DNA of 64,000 nt from Vombatus ursinus (taxonomy: Eukaryota; Chordata; Mammalia; Diprotodontia; Vombatidae), in assembly GCF_900497805.2 (NCBI RefSeq), contig NW_020954588.1, positions 13,503,752-13,567,751 on the forward strand, read 5' to 3'. Numbering within the stretch: position 1 is the stretch's first letter; each line of letters starts with the position of its first letter. This document shows positions 31,823-42,907 of this stretch, piece after piece. Under the pieces are notes generated by a model. The model was given only the letters and a program-made list of their open reading frames with translations, did not search any database and was not told the origin of the DNA. The translations under genes were made by a program, and so were the position numbers.

Positions 31823-32934
31823 CTCAGGTCAAGGGAAGGTTGGCTTGCTATTTTGAGAAAAGATCAATATTGATATCAACATTATTATAGTCAAATAAAC
31901 CCTCTCTCTTAAGATATGACTTTCTTTGATGAAAGTTCACACGCTTCTTTCCTAAAGGACCTTCAACTTCTTTGTATTGTTGTACTTAATACCCAAACAC
32001 CAAATGTCTAGCCAGGCCTCTTTCCTACAAATGATTTTATTATGGAAACAATATCAATTAAAGATAAAATGCATGATACAACCAGTCATTCTGGCTCCTC
32101 TGATTAATCTTGAATGACAACCTCACAGGAAGACATCTGATGAATGGAATGGAATGGAAAACCACTCATTTTACATCTACTCCTTCCCGACTCAGAACAT
32201 TGACTATAGTTCTCTGATAAGTATAATTGTTTTACAGTGACTCACCATGGGCAGATGCCTGGCTATCCCAAAGACAGAGTAAGGTCGCAGTACTTTGTGA
32301 ATCCCTGTTACACATGGCGGGGAGGGGATGCATTCTCATAATAGCCAGCCTTGTTGTCTATCACTTGGAGTAAACAGGTAGAGTCAACAAAGATCAATGG
32401 ACCTTCTCAATAACAGGTCTTTTTCTATAATGTCAAATGTCCAAATGATGACATTATTTTCACTAACCAGAAGACAAGTAAAAGCAAAGGATAATCCTTA
32501 GCTATAATTTTAACTTAATGAATCAGCTAAATCCATTTCTATGTCAAGGGAAAATAAATAAATCTATTGTTTCTAATGATCCACAATTTATTTCTTTGTA
32601 GGTCACCCAATAACTTTTTTTAAGGTCAGGTCATAGACACCAGCTTAAGACAGGATAGCCTTTCAAATTGTAGTCCTGTTTGCTAATATGGATTTAATCT
32701 CTGCTAGTTTGCAAAGGCATGATAGTAACACTTTCTTGACCCCTTCCCACTAAAATGTTAGTGGCCTATCTTGTAAACCATTTCATATTTATTTTGTGTT
32801 TATATCCTACATGCATGTACATATAATAATAATTTATATAAGAGCTACTATGTATCAGGTACTATTTGTTAATTGATCTTTATTAATTTAATGAATAGAA
32901 TTAGATACCATGTCACAGTCAAAGTTATTAACCA
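31823..32934. other. Unique stretch, nothing recognised
   Basis: 1.1 kb with no recognised repeat. GAATGGAATGGAA at 32142-32155 is a short pentanucleotide run. Confidence 0.35.
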
Positions 32935-33080
32935 TTTCTATATATTGCCTCCTCCAATAGAATGTGAGTTCTTCAAGAGCAGGGATGATTTCATGACTGT
33001 GATTGTATCCTTAGACATCAGTAAGCACTTAAACGCTTTTGTATTTATTCCAATTGATTTATTGATTGGGAGTAGATGTC
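32935..33080 (+). mobile_element. L2 LINE 3' end
   Basis: CTCCTCCAATAGAATGTGAG, TTCTTCAAGAGCAGGGATGA, GTATCCTTAGACATCAGTAA, GCACTTAAACGCTTTTGTAT. Confidence 0.87.
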
Positions 33081-33368
33081 ATGTTGCAGCCAATTTTGAT
33101 GACTATTTTTAACACCAAATTCTAGATAGGAAAAGATAATAAAAGTTATATTCTTGCCCTCCATGAAAAGTAGATCACAGACAGTATGTATCATGGAGAG
33201 ACATTAGGCTTTTACAATGGAATCAAAATGACAAAAGCCCATATTTTTTAGTTTTGGTGCCATTTTGGCCACCATTCTTAATCTTTCCCTTCATAGAACA
33301 ACACAACCAGGTTACCTTGGATCAGGGAAAGGTTAATAGTAACACTTCTGATCATAGATTAGAAAAAG
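33081..33368. other. Unique sequence, nothing recognised
   Basis: No recognised element. Confidence 0.35.
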
Positions 33369-33660
33369 TTAAGTATTAATCCCCCAAATAGGGAGCCACT
33401 GGAATTTAGTGAATAGTGGAGTGACAATGTCAGACCTATACTTCAGTAATATTCCTTTGGCAACTGAGAGAAGGATGGATTTGAGAAGGGCAAGTCTTGA
33501 GGCAAAGAGACTAATAATAGTCCATTGCAGTAGAGTAGACAGAGATGAAGAAAATATGTCTTTCAAAGACAAAAAATACATATTAATGATGAATAAAGAG
33601 AGTGGGGAGGAAGTCTCAATTTTAGAATCTTTTTGAAGAAAAGCAGTTCTACTGTGGGAA
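33369..33660 (-). mobile_element. L2 LINE ORF2 3' fragment, reversed
   Basis: AATAGGGAGCCACTGGAATT, GTGGAGTGACAATGTCAGAC, CCTTTGGCAACTGAGAGAAG, GGATGGATTTGAGAAGGGCA. The minus-strand frame 33369-33581 ends in TPLFTKFQWLPIWGI, the family's PLLKxLHWLPV block. Confidence 0.88.
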
Positions 33661-33940
33661 ATACAAAGGGAAGTAATGGTGGTTATTGCAGACCTGATTC
33701 CATCAGCGTAGGGAGCTTCAGGAGAGAAAATACTTTCATATTTTCATAGTTTTATTACTTTTAAGCACTATAAATATCACTGTACAGTGATAGGTAACTA
33801 GGTTTCATTGATACTTCAACGTATCTCACCAATCCCTCCAAAACTATGGATCCCAAGCCAGCAATTGCTATCATACCATGGGACTCCTGTTCATGTCTTC
33901 AGATGAATCCTTCTTGGGAGGCCCATGATACATGCTAAGA
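33661..33940. other. Unique sequence, nothing recognised
   Basis: No recognised element. CACTGTACAGTG at 33779-33790 is a perfect 12-bp palindrome. Confidence 0.35.
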
Positions 33941-34350
33941 GTCTTCTTCTAGACTAATGGTCTCCAAAGTGGGGGATATATAATAACTCCATGGGAACAC
34001 AGCTTGATCCCCAAGGGATATGTGATCATCTAGTGAGAACATTGGTTGTATCTCAATCTACCCCACCATAAGCAAATATGGGCTTGTCTCTAGCACACCT
34101 ACACCACTCTTTTAAATACTTCCCCCTTTAACCTCTCTAATCCTTGGCAAAGACTATGGAGCATGGGCCCTTCAGGAATGTTATAACCTACTCCAACCCA
34201 GATACCCCCAGACAAAATTCCTAGAAATCCCCAAGCCTAGTAGGCATCTGTTGGTGTCTGGCTCTGGTGGCAGGCTCCTGCTCCCAGGTCTGTGTCTAGT
34301 AAATAAGCCTCCCCACAAATACTTTAAATTTTTCAGTGAGAAAGTATAAG
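33941..34350 (+). mobile_element. Possible solo LTR or old DNA element
   Basis: A locally C-rich block with an AATAAGCC signal (34301) followed by a CT-rich stretch resembles the R/U5 part of a fossil LTR. The left part (AATGGTCTCCAAAGTGGGGG) instead recalls a hAT end. Unresolved. Confidence 0.22.
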
Positions 34351-34379
34351 TAGCACAAAATGAACAAATTTGTGTGCGC

Positions 34380-34770
34380 ACTGATTATTTATCTTTCCCC
34401 CCAAACACATTCCTCTTACAAACTTCCTTTCCAGTCATCAAAGTTTGCAACCTTGACTTTGTCCTTGACTCTTCACTTTCCCACTTCCTAGGTATCCAAT
34501 CAGTAGCCAAATCTCATCAATTTTACCTCCACAACATCTCTATTCCTTCCTCTTTACTCACATTACGACCAGCCTAGTTCAAGACTACTGAATGTATCAT
34601 GCATCTAAATGACCTTCTCATTGGTTTCTTTCTCTTAAGAAAAATTCATTTTTCACACAGCTGCCAAAATGATTTTCCTGAAGTTTGGATCTAACCATGT
34701 CACTCATCTTCCACATAAAATCCATTGGCTCCCTATTGATTCTTGGATCAAATAATATTTTATTTTTAGC
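34380..34770 (+). mobile_element. L2 LINE ORF2 fragment
   Basis: The forward frame 34374-34577 reads VCNLDFVLDSSLSHFLGIQS then VAKSHQFYLHNIS, matching the L2 block after the YADD region. It continues with CACACAGCTGCCAAAATGAT, TTGGATCTAACCATGTCACT and CATTGGCTCCCTATTGATTC. Confidence 0.92.
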
Positions 34771-34786
34771 TTATCATTTTTTTAAC

Positions 34787-34794
<8 letters not shown>

Positions 34795-34832
<38 letters not shown>
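34795..34832. repeat. (TG)n microsatellite
   Basis: Nineteen TG units at the right edge of the L2. Confidence 0.97.
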
Positions 34833-34834
<2 letters not shown>

Positions 34835-34874
34835 GTCTTATGATGTCTACAGGATAGGCATAAGAATTGGACCT

Positions 34875-36406
34875 GTGTGAATAGAATTTTAGAAAAGTTA
34901 GGTATGGTTCTGGAGAAAATTGAATGGGGATAGAAAGGAGAGCACCACCATTATTCTTGTCATCCAAGTATGTATTCTCAAGAATCATCCTTGAGATGGA
35001 GAGAAAGACAGAGATAGTAACCATAACTGTGAATGTAAATGGGATGAACTCTCCCATAAAATGAAAGCAGATAGCAGAATGGATTAAAAACTATAATCCT
35101 ACAATATGTTGTTTACAGGAAGCACATTTGAAACAGAGTAAAGGTAAAAGGTAAAAGGCTGGAGTACAATATATGATGCTTCAGTCAAGGTAAAAAAAAA
35201 AGCAGGGGTAGCAATCATGATCTCAGATGTAATGTAATTTTGATTACATTAAATTGAAAAGATTTTGCACAAACAAAGCCAATGCAACCACGGTTAGAAG
35301 GAAAGTAGAAAATTGGGAAAGAATTTTTAAAATTTAAAATTTAGAAATTCTCATTTCTAAAATATATAGAGAATTAAGTCAAATTTATAAGAATACAAGT
35401 CATTCCCCAATTGATAAATGGTCAAAGGATATAAACAAGCTGTTCTCAGATGAAGAAATTAAAATAATCTATAGTCATATGAAAAAATGCTCTAAATCAC
35501 TCTTGATTAGAGAAATGCAAATCAAAACAACTCTGATGCACCATGTCACACCTATCAGATTGGCCAACATGACAAAACAGGAAAATGATAAATGTTGGAG
35601 AACAGGTGGGAAAATTGGCACACTAATGCATTGTTGGTGGAGTTGTGAAATGATCCAACCATTTTGGAGAGCAATTTGGAACTATGCCCGAAGGACTATA
35701 AAAATGTGCATACCCTTTGACCCAGCAACAGCACATCTAGGGCTGTATCTCAAAGATATCATACAAATGGGAAAAGGACCCACATGTACAAAAATATTTA
35801 TTGCAGTTCTTTTTGTGGTGGCAAAGAATTGGAAATTGAGGGGATGCCCATCAATTAGGGAATGGCTAAACAACTTTGGTATGTAAATGTAATGGAATAA
35901 TATTGTGCTATGAGAAATGATGAGCAGATGGACTTCAGAAAAACCTGGAAAGACTTATGTGAACTGATGCTGAGTAAAGTGAGCAGAACCAGGAGAACAT
36001 TGTACACAGTAACAGCAACATTGTGCAATGACTAACACTGATAGACTTAGCCCTTCTCAGCAATGCAAGAATCTAAGACATCTCCAAAGGTCTCATGATG
36101 GAAAATGCTATCCACATCCAAAGAAAGAACTATGGAGTTGAATGCAGATCGAAGCATACTATTTGCTATTTTTTCTTCTGTTTTGTTTTGTTTCTTATTT
36201 CTAATGGTGCCTCCTATTGGTTCTAATTCTTCCTTACAACACTGCTAATGTGAAAATATGTTTAATAGGAATGTATATGTATAGCCTATATCAGATTGCA
36301 AGCCATCTTGGGGATGGAGGAAGGGAGGAGTAGAAAAATTTAAAACTCAAAAGCTTATGGAAGTGATTGTTGATAAATCAAAATAAATTAATAAAAAAAT
36401 TTAAAA
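34875..36406 (+). mobile_element. L1 LINE, internally deleted, with target duplication
   Basis: AAGAATTGGACCT at 34862-34874 is repeated exactly at 36407-36419. Between them are the 5' part of ORF2 with the endonuclease start (LNVNG-type VNVNGMNSPIK and EWIKNYNPTICCLQEAHLK, 35021-35130), an abrupt jump near 35235, the ORF2 C-terminus, a marsupial-style 3' UTR and a TAATAAAAAAATTTAAAAAA tail. The deletion removes the rest of the endonuclease and the whole reverse transcriptase. Confidence 0.93.
35479..35886 (+). pseudogene. L1 ORF2 C-terminal domain remnant
   Basis: 135 open codons. Residues 39-56 are CWRTGGKIGTLMHCWWSC, the L1 C-terminal cysteine motif C-x3-C-x7-H-x4-C with its second cysteine replaced by glycine. 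It continues IPFDPATAHLGLYLKD, CTKIFIAVLFVVAKNW and CPSIREWLNNF, aligned with the eutherian IPFDPAIPLLGIYPKD and FIAALFTIAKTW blocks. The Met at 35479 is internal to ORF2. The frame is a remnant without catalytic domains. Confidence 0.93.
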
Positions 36407-36469
36407 AAGAATTGGACCTATGATTTCGCTGGTATAAGGAAAACCTGGTTAAGAACATTTTCTCTACCA

Positions 36470-36628
36470 ACACAGGTACTCTGCAACTTAGAGTCTCAAA
36501 TAATTGTCCAGATGCTGACTCCTCAAATGATTTGCCTGAGGTTATGTAACTAATATGTGTTAGAAGAAGGATTTGAACTTTTTGGTCCCAAGGCCAACTC
36601 TATCTACTATGCTCTATTTCCTTTGATG
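36470..36628 (-). mobile_element. MAR1-type CORE-SINE, reversed
   Basis: CTGCAACTTAGAGTCTCAAA, TAATTGTCCAGATGCTGACT, GCCTGAGGTTATGTAACTAA, CCAACTCTATCTACTATGCT are the reversed MAR1 order. Confidence 0.75.
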
Positions 36629-36629
36629 T

Positions 36630-36805
36630 TCATATTTAGTGTATATATATAATATATTATAATATATGTATATATATAAACACAGACAAACATAAGTATT
36701 GTTTATTTAGTATATATTTATTATCTAGTATGTATTTAATATGTAATTTATAAAATAATATATTATATAAATAATATATTTATATAATTTAAAAATAGAT
36801 ATACA
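36630..36805. repeat. TA-rich low-complexity tract
   Basis: TATATATAATATATTATAA and related AT-only words, with several self-complementary segments. Confidence 0.9.
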
Positions 36806-37342
36806 CATACTGGGGTCTATGATCAAAAAATTTTTGTTGATCTGTTTATGTGATTAAAAAAATGTTTAGAGAATACTTCTCTCAACAATGGGAAAAGTTT
36901 GTAGGTGGAAAATTCTTTTCTATTCTTAATAGGCCATTTAGCCATAAAAATGTTGATCTTCCAAGTATCTCATTTAAAAAATATAGGGATTTTAAAAATT
37001 TAAATAAAGTAAGGTTCTTTCTGAGAGTCTAAGAGTTATTATATTTATCTCAGTCTCGTTGTTATATAATAACCAGGTATCTGACATCTGAATTATCACA
37101 GATTCTAAGTTGGCAATTAATAAGCTGATAATGAAAGGTAATTCTTCATCTTAGAGCACTATTTAAAGAATAACTGTGATATGCTTATTCCTTGAATCAC
37201 TGAGTTATAATAGGGAAAAGATACTTAACCAAAATTATTTCAAATAGTTTCCATATAACTCTTTCCTTAATGTCACCAGGAGACACATATATTGCAGTTT
37301 CAATACTCATGTGAGAACCATTCCTAGCCAGCACTTCTAGGA
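36806..37342. other. Unique AT-rich sequence, nothing recognised
   Basis: No recognised element. The 60-codon frame 36850-37032 has no motif. Confidence 0.35.
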
Positions 37343-37378
37343 AAGAAAAAAAAAAAAAACAAAGAAAAAAAAGAACAG
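37343..37378. repeat. A-rich run
   Basis: Near-continuous A tract with a few G and C interruptions. Confidence 0.9.
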
Positions 37379-37403
37379 AGAGTTCAAGACTCAATTTATA
37401 GGA

Positions 37404-37432
37404 TCAGGGTCAGGGTCAGGGTCAGGGTCAGG
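37404..37432. repeat. (TCAGGG)n hexamer array
   Basis: Almost five perfect TCAGGG units. TCAGGG is a known variant of the vertebrate telomere hexamer TTAGGG. Confidence 0.95.
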
Positions 37433-37550
37433 ACACTTAACAGTTTATATTTAATAACTGCTATTTACTTTAAGTGATTGTTGTAAAGAAAATCATGTAC
37501 AAAAAACAATGGGAAAGGACATTAGACATCATTTAAAATGTAAAAAAAAT

Positions 37551-37706
37551 AGAGAAGGAAGGGAGGGAGGGAGGAAGGAAGGAAGGAAGGAGGGAGAGAA
37601 AGGAAGGAGGGAATGAGGAAGAGAAGAAGAGGGGAAAGGACGGAGGAGAGAAGATATTAGAAAGGAGAGGAAGGAGGGAGGGAGAAAGGAAGAGGGAAAA
37701 GAGTGG
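37551..37706. repeat. GGAA/GGGA purine repeat
   Basis: About 155 bases of almost pure purine on the plus strand, made of GGAAGGAA, GGGAGGGA and AGAAGAGG words. Minus-strand frames rich in S, F, L and P are repeat translations. Confidence 0.95.
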
Positions 37707-37737
37707 GACATTAAAGATCACTCACAAATGTAGAAAA

Positions 37738-37992
37738 TAAGGAAAGAAGGAAGGACTCATTGAGTACCTGCTATGTTTCAGGCACTGTGCTAAGCACTTT
37801 ACAAATATTTCATTTTTACCTCGAAACAACCCTTGAAGGTAGATGCTATTATTGTCTCCATCTTGTAGTTAAAGAAACTGAGGAAGAGGTTATATGATTT
37901 GCCCAGGGTCACTATCTAGAGAGTATCTGAAGCCAGATTTAAACTCAGGTCTTCCTGAGTGTTCTATCTGCTTGGCCACCTATCTGCCTCAG
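37738..37992 (-). mobile_element. Ther-1/MIR CORE-SINE, reversed
   Basis: TTGAGTACCTGCTATGTTTC, AGGCACTGTGCTAAGCACTT, AAAGAAACTGAGGAAGAGGT, TTGCCCAGGGTCACTATCTA, CTGCTTGGCCACCTATCTGC. Confidence 0.92.
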
Positions 37993-39307
37993 AGACTCTT
38001 AAGTTGCCTTGAACACAGGGTGACAAAATGGGTTAGCCTCAGATATGGGCTATGGATATAGGCTCAAATATGGACCTCAGGGATCCAGTCCAAGGTTCTT
38101 TCTGCTCTAGCCCATCACCTCTTTTGTCAAGTCCACTGAGAGGGAAAAAAGAGTGTAACTAAACCTTAGTATAACTTTAAAAATTGACCCTGTCAGCTAT
38201 ATTTTTCATCATGTGCAGCTGCTTAAATGTATTGTTTTCCAAAGAAAACAATGTAAGCAATTGCATAGCATAAAAGTAAATGTTAAATTATAATTAAATT
38301 ATTCCACAAGCCAATAACACAGTTTACGGCAGCTCCATCACAGAGCAGCAGCACACACAGTACAACAATTAGAAAGAAAGAAATGTTTGCAATTGAAATC
38401 TCAACTTTCTGAGAACTCTTTTCCTTGAAGGCATCTTCTAACATTCTTTATGTCATTACTTTTCATTTTATTTTGTCAACTGTCAGCTCCTCCCCTTAAT
38501 ATACATACATTGTGATCCCTTCACCCTCTGCTGTGGGCCATATTCTTCCACAGATTCAAAGAAAATGTTTCTTTTTCCCACTTCTGCTCCTTTTTTTATT
38601 GGCCGCAAAAAGGTCCTTGTTTGTTTTTCATGTAGTGATACATCTTTCTTTTGAGCTGTGGAGTTATTTCTTAGCTGTTTCTCAGGACTACTCTGTGAAA
38701 GTCACTCTTATCGTGGTCATTTGACAATTGAGAAAGAAACAGGCCCCAAAAGATAAAATGAATCTGGCCAAGGTAGCAGAGTTGGGTACAGGTCCATCAA
38801 AGATAAAAGCCAGGACTCTTTTGAAACACTTAGTTTGTGCTTTCTCATCCATCCAACCTTCTGCCTGATAAACATCACCCAACCATTTAGCATTTGCTTT
38901 ATTCTAGTAGCAGGAACTATGTATGATATGGTGAGTGACATAGCATAGTCAGTGAATATTACTCAAATCCTATTGAAAATTCAAAGGACACAAACTTCAA
39001 GTATTTCTAAAGTATAAGACTAAACAACAGAACAGAAACACCTAAAGAATCTTGGTAGAAAACAAGTTCAGAGTTTTGGTCAGTGGCCCCAGTCTTTTGA
39101 GTATGAGGACCCATATTTAAAGGCAGGAAAAGAATTTCACAGTTATCTTGCAATATGGGTTATATTATAGTGTTTGTATCTCTTGACTGAGAAAATAAGG
39201 ACAGAAATCTACTCAGACTGAAGTAACACTTTCAAGTGAATTTGAGGTGATCCAAGATGGAATCTTAGTCTATGAATGATTCCTACAGGTGGTGAAGTCC
39301 TCTGGAA
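37993..39307. other. Unique island, repeat-free
   Basis: 1.3 kb without recognised repeats. AT-rich core at about 38170-38400 (see findings). Overlapping frames of 62-74 codons near 38512-38941 have no motif. Confidence 0.45.
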
Positions 39308-39498
39308 TTCAGAACTACTTAACATGGGATTTATGAATTAAAAAAGATAACGATTTCAATATAATTACCTTCCTTTGTAATATATGATATGTATTTTAAA
39401 ATATTACGTATACATATACATATACATATACATAGTACATATGTTTCACCAGACTGTGAAAGAGCTCCAATGCACAAAAAAAGGTTAAGAACCCTTGC
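39308..39498 (+). mobile_element. hAT-like DNA element, non-autonomous
   Basis: Starts with AGAACTACTTAACATGGG and ends with ACAAAAAAAGGTTAAGAACC, an imperfect inverted pair of the CAGGGGTTCTTAACMTGG type. The middle has GATTTCAATATAATTACCTT and GTTTCACCAGACTGTGAAAG. A TACATA expansion lies at about 39405-39435. It is related to 43106-43302. Confidence 0.75.
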
Positions 39499-39499
39499 T

Positions 39500-40290
39500 T
39501 TTGATGCTTCTGTTTGTGGATGATGTTGTATTGATTGGATCAAGACCCAGAATACTGCAAAGCTCTTTAAATGAGACCCATAATCAAGCAAAAGATTTTT
39601 GGTTTAACTAAACATAGAGGAAAAGGCAACAAGAAGAATTCCTGTTGTCCATAATATGATATTCAAGTAGATGGACAATCTCTAGAGCTTACCCATGCCT
39701 ACAAATGTCTGGGACAGACATTGTAAATGGACAATGAGATGAGACTAAAATACACCAAAAGAGGACAGTAGGCTGGATTGCCTTTTGGAAATTATCTAGT
39801 TCTTTGATGACTCCAATCTTCTCCATAAAACAAAGCTTCATCTTTTTCAACATTAATATTCTTGTGGTGATGAATCACACAAACATACAGAAAACTAGCC
39901 TCCCAAGAGCTAAATTTGAAGATCACCCAAAAGGGTAATGAACGGGCACATGTTGGTCTTAAGCAAGCTGGAACACGTTATAAACGAGAAATTTTACAGA
40001 AGAAATAGTATATGACAAGTCATCAAAATACAGAATCAGAAAAAATGATGACAGTTATGTAGCAAGGTTGAAGGATAATCCATGAACAATCTGCGTACAT
40101 ATGTCAGTAGAACTCAGGGAAGTCCACCACTCTATTTAAAGGATCACCTTCAGTGAATTTTTGGAAAAATATAGACAAGAGCTACATAGGATGGGCCAGC
40201 GTAAAATGGGTTTCAATATGCATCATTTGAGGAAATACCTATACCAACACATCACTCATCTATCAGAATATTGAAGTATTATCATGACAT
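39500..40290 (+). mobile_element. RTE-like LINE, reverse transcriptase to C-terminus, decayed
   Basis: Starts with LLFVDDVVLIG (39508-39540), the reverse transcriptase F/YADD box with V for A. It continues through MDNEMRLKYTKR at about 39727-39763, as in RTE-type elements (MDNEMGPELxRR), a WNGHM remnant for RWAGHV at about 39945 and TRATWDGPA near 40180. Many stops and frame changes. The clade assignment is from motif order only. Confidence 0.62.
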
Positions 40291-40799
40291 GTATATAGCT
40301 TTGAAAATAGCAATACTTATACATGTGACTTATGGAATTTAATCAAGCTACCAATTACATGCTGGCTATTTTATGGATTCACATATAGATTAATGGATTC
40401 TTTGAAAAAACTCAGTGCCCCACTCAGGGGTCTGCAGACCTCAAATTGGAGGTAGATTAATGATTTGCTGGTAATTCTAAAAGAAATGTTAAGATTCGTT
40501 AACAAACATTTCATATTCAGCCCAGTGGCAGACTGTGGGAAATATACAAAGAAATATTAGATAAACTGAGTACCTATGAACTGCAAATGGACTATTTGGG
40601 GGGAAGCTGGAGCTTACTCCTGACAAGGTCCCAAGCAAATCAAGTAACTCCTTGGTATACCTATTCCACTTGTAATATAGGATTAAATAGTATGTTTTAG
40701 GGTGCTATGATCCTTAAAGTTACTTTTATTTATATTTATATTCGAATGAATAAGTTATTTTTGGCTATTTTAAATACCTAATTTAACAATAAAGACATA
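40291..40799. other. Unassigned AT-rich sequence
   Basis: May be further decayed LINE. Not recognised. Confidence 0.3.
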
Positions 40800-41088
40800 T
40801 GAAGAAAGATGCTATCTGCATTCAGAGAAAATACTGATAAATAGGAGCTATGCATACAATAATTATACTCTATGAATATATGTATATCTGTATATGTAGC
40901 CATCTCTACCTTTGGGGGGAAGAAAAAGAAAGAAATTTACATGAGAATTTTGTTGTATATTTGAAAGGAATAACATGTTGTGTATAGTAGATTTACAGTT
41001 TCATGTGCAATCATCTTTTTTATTGTACTATGTTATGGAAATGCTTGTTTTATTCTATAAATTAAAAATAAAATTTAATAATAAAAAT
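40800..41088 (+). mobile_element. L1-type LINE 3' UTR
   Basis: GAAGAAAGATGCTATCTGCA, TTCAGAGAAAATACTGATAA, TATGTAGCCATCTCTACCTT, then TATGTTATGGAAATGCTTGT and TTTATTCTATAAATTAAAAA, ending in AATAAAATTTAATAATAAAA. It has the same terminus as the reversed copy at 17090-17165. No coding part remains. Confidence 0.72.
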
Positions 41089-41439
41089 GAGATCATGAGA
41101 AGTTGGACGCCACTGAAATAACTGAACAGCAATAATAAAATATTGAGATAATTTTTTAAATGGCACTATGAAGAAGTATCAATAACTCAAGCGAAGTCTT
41201 TTAAATAAGACTGATGAAGAGAATCTCGGTGGGTGGGGCAGAGAGAAAAAAATGAGAAAGGATGACTTCTGAGGTAGTATCACTTTCCATCTTATTCCAT
41301 TCTTTTTAGAGCTTATACTAAGTGCCGAACTCCAAAACAATGGGAAATTATCTTTTTACCAGTACCTCCAAAGATTCTTTGTAGAATAGAGTTAGCACAT
41401 TCTTCCTCTGTGTTGTTCCCTCTCTTTTCTCCCTCTCCC
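41089..41439. other. Unique sequence, nothing recognised
   Basis: No recognised element. Confidence 0.35.

Positions 41440-41440
<1 letters not shown>

Positions 41441-41476
<36 letters not shown>
41441..41476. repeat. (CA)n microsatellite
   Basis: About 17 CA units. Confidence 0.97.
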
Positions 41477-41479
<3 letters not shown>

Positions 41480-42334
41480 CATTTTTGTGGGTATGTACAC
41501 CAAACTAATTAAATCAGTATAGGGTCTTATTTTAGCTCTCTTGGTAAAAAAGTATAATTGTTTTAGTCATTCAGTATTCACCAGCTCATGTGTTCTCCTA
41601 GTTAAGTAGTAATGCACAGAGCTATGATCTAAAAGAGAGAAATAAAGCATACCAAATTATATCATCTTCCAGAATCAAAAGAAATAAAACATCTACAATC
41701 AGATTTAGGAAGAAAAGGGCTAGGGATACATGGAGAGGATGAAATTTCTTCCACAGGAGGGAGAAAAAGTAATTTTATTTTATGATTAATTCTTAGGTAA
41801 CTAACACACTGAAGAGTAGAGTTAGTTAACATACCCTGTAACTATAAATTCATGGTCACAAAGAGAAAAATAAATAAAGCATACTAATTTGATTATATCT
41901 TCTTTTTTAGTAAAATTGTATTTCAATTAATACACCTATAAATCTCTTTCTTGGGTAGCTATGATCAGAAAAAAAAATAGATGGGCTAGAGGTATATAAA
42001 AGTGAGGCCATGCTGAATATTACTTAAGCATCCATTAAATAGTAAAAGAACTAGAGAAAGGAACAAAATATATTGGATGAGACATGGAAAGACACTAGAA
42101 AAGACATGGACAAAAAAAGCCCAGGGAACAAAGGAATGATGGGCTAAATCTGTACTGGTCAAGAAAATGCCCACGTTGATCACAGATACCTCCAAGTGTA
42201 ACCACTCTTTTATCAGTGCTAACAACCCCACATTTGGCTTCCTGCTTTCAGAATTCATAAAATCATAACATCACAGAATGAATATAGAAAACTGGTGATC
42301 TAAACATGAAGTGAATATCTTTGTTTTAATACTA
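41477..42334. other. Unique sequence, nothing recognised
   Basis: No recognised element. The 90-codon minus frame 41986-42258 is motif-free. Confidence 0.35.
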
Positions 42335-42588
42335 AGATATAACATTTGTATAGTACTTATTATGTGCTATGCATTTTACAATTATTATCACAGGTGAGCC
42401 CATAACAGCCCTGGGAGAGGGCTATTACTATCCCCATTTTTACAGATGAGGAAACTGAGGCAAACAAAAGTTAAGTTACTTGCCCAGGGTCACACAGCTA
42501 GTACATGTCTGAGGTCATATTTGAACTCAGGTCTTTCTGACTCCAGAACCAGCCCTCTATCCACCCTACCATGTAACTTCCTCCAAAA
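42335..42588 (-). mobile_element. MIR-type CORE-SINE, reversed
   Basis: GTACTTATTATGTGCTATGC, CCCATTTTTACAGATGAGGA, AACTGAGGCAAACAAAAGTT, CTTGCCCAGGGTCACACAGC, TGAACTCAGGTCTTTCTGAC, CTCTATCCACCCTACCATGT. Confidence 0.93.
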
Positions 42589-42639
42589 GAGAGATTATAG
42601 TAAAGAACTAAAATAGCTTTATAATTTTTAGAAACCCTT

Positions 42640-42762
42640 GAAATAAGATGACCTTTAGAAATTCTTTAATTTTTTGGGCCTTAGTATCCTCATCTATAAA
42701 GAGAGTTGGATTCTATGGTCCTTTCTGGGTCTAACAAGCCATTAATTCTATGATTAGAATGT
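42640..42762 (+). mobile_element. Ther-2/MIR3-like SINE, 3' part
   Basis: TTAGTATCCTCATCTATAAA, GAGAGTTGGATTCTATGGTC, CTTTCTGGGTCTAACAAGCC. Confidence 0.75.
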
Positions 42763-42907
42763 ATAGAGAGGGTGTTGAGGGGGATGGCAGGTGGCATATG
42801 GTGTTTCTTTGCATAATTTTGTTTAGAAGCTAATGATTGAAATTTATGCCACTAGCCAGAAAATGTAAATAATGAGAAACAAACTCAATTTTCTCCTTTA
42901 AAATAGC
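42763..42907. other. Unique sequence, nothing recognised
   Basis: Short unrecognised stretch. Confidence 0.35.

Noticed and set aside
37529-37721. Pair of S/F/L/P-rich minus frames
   Set aside because: Antisense of the GGAA array.
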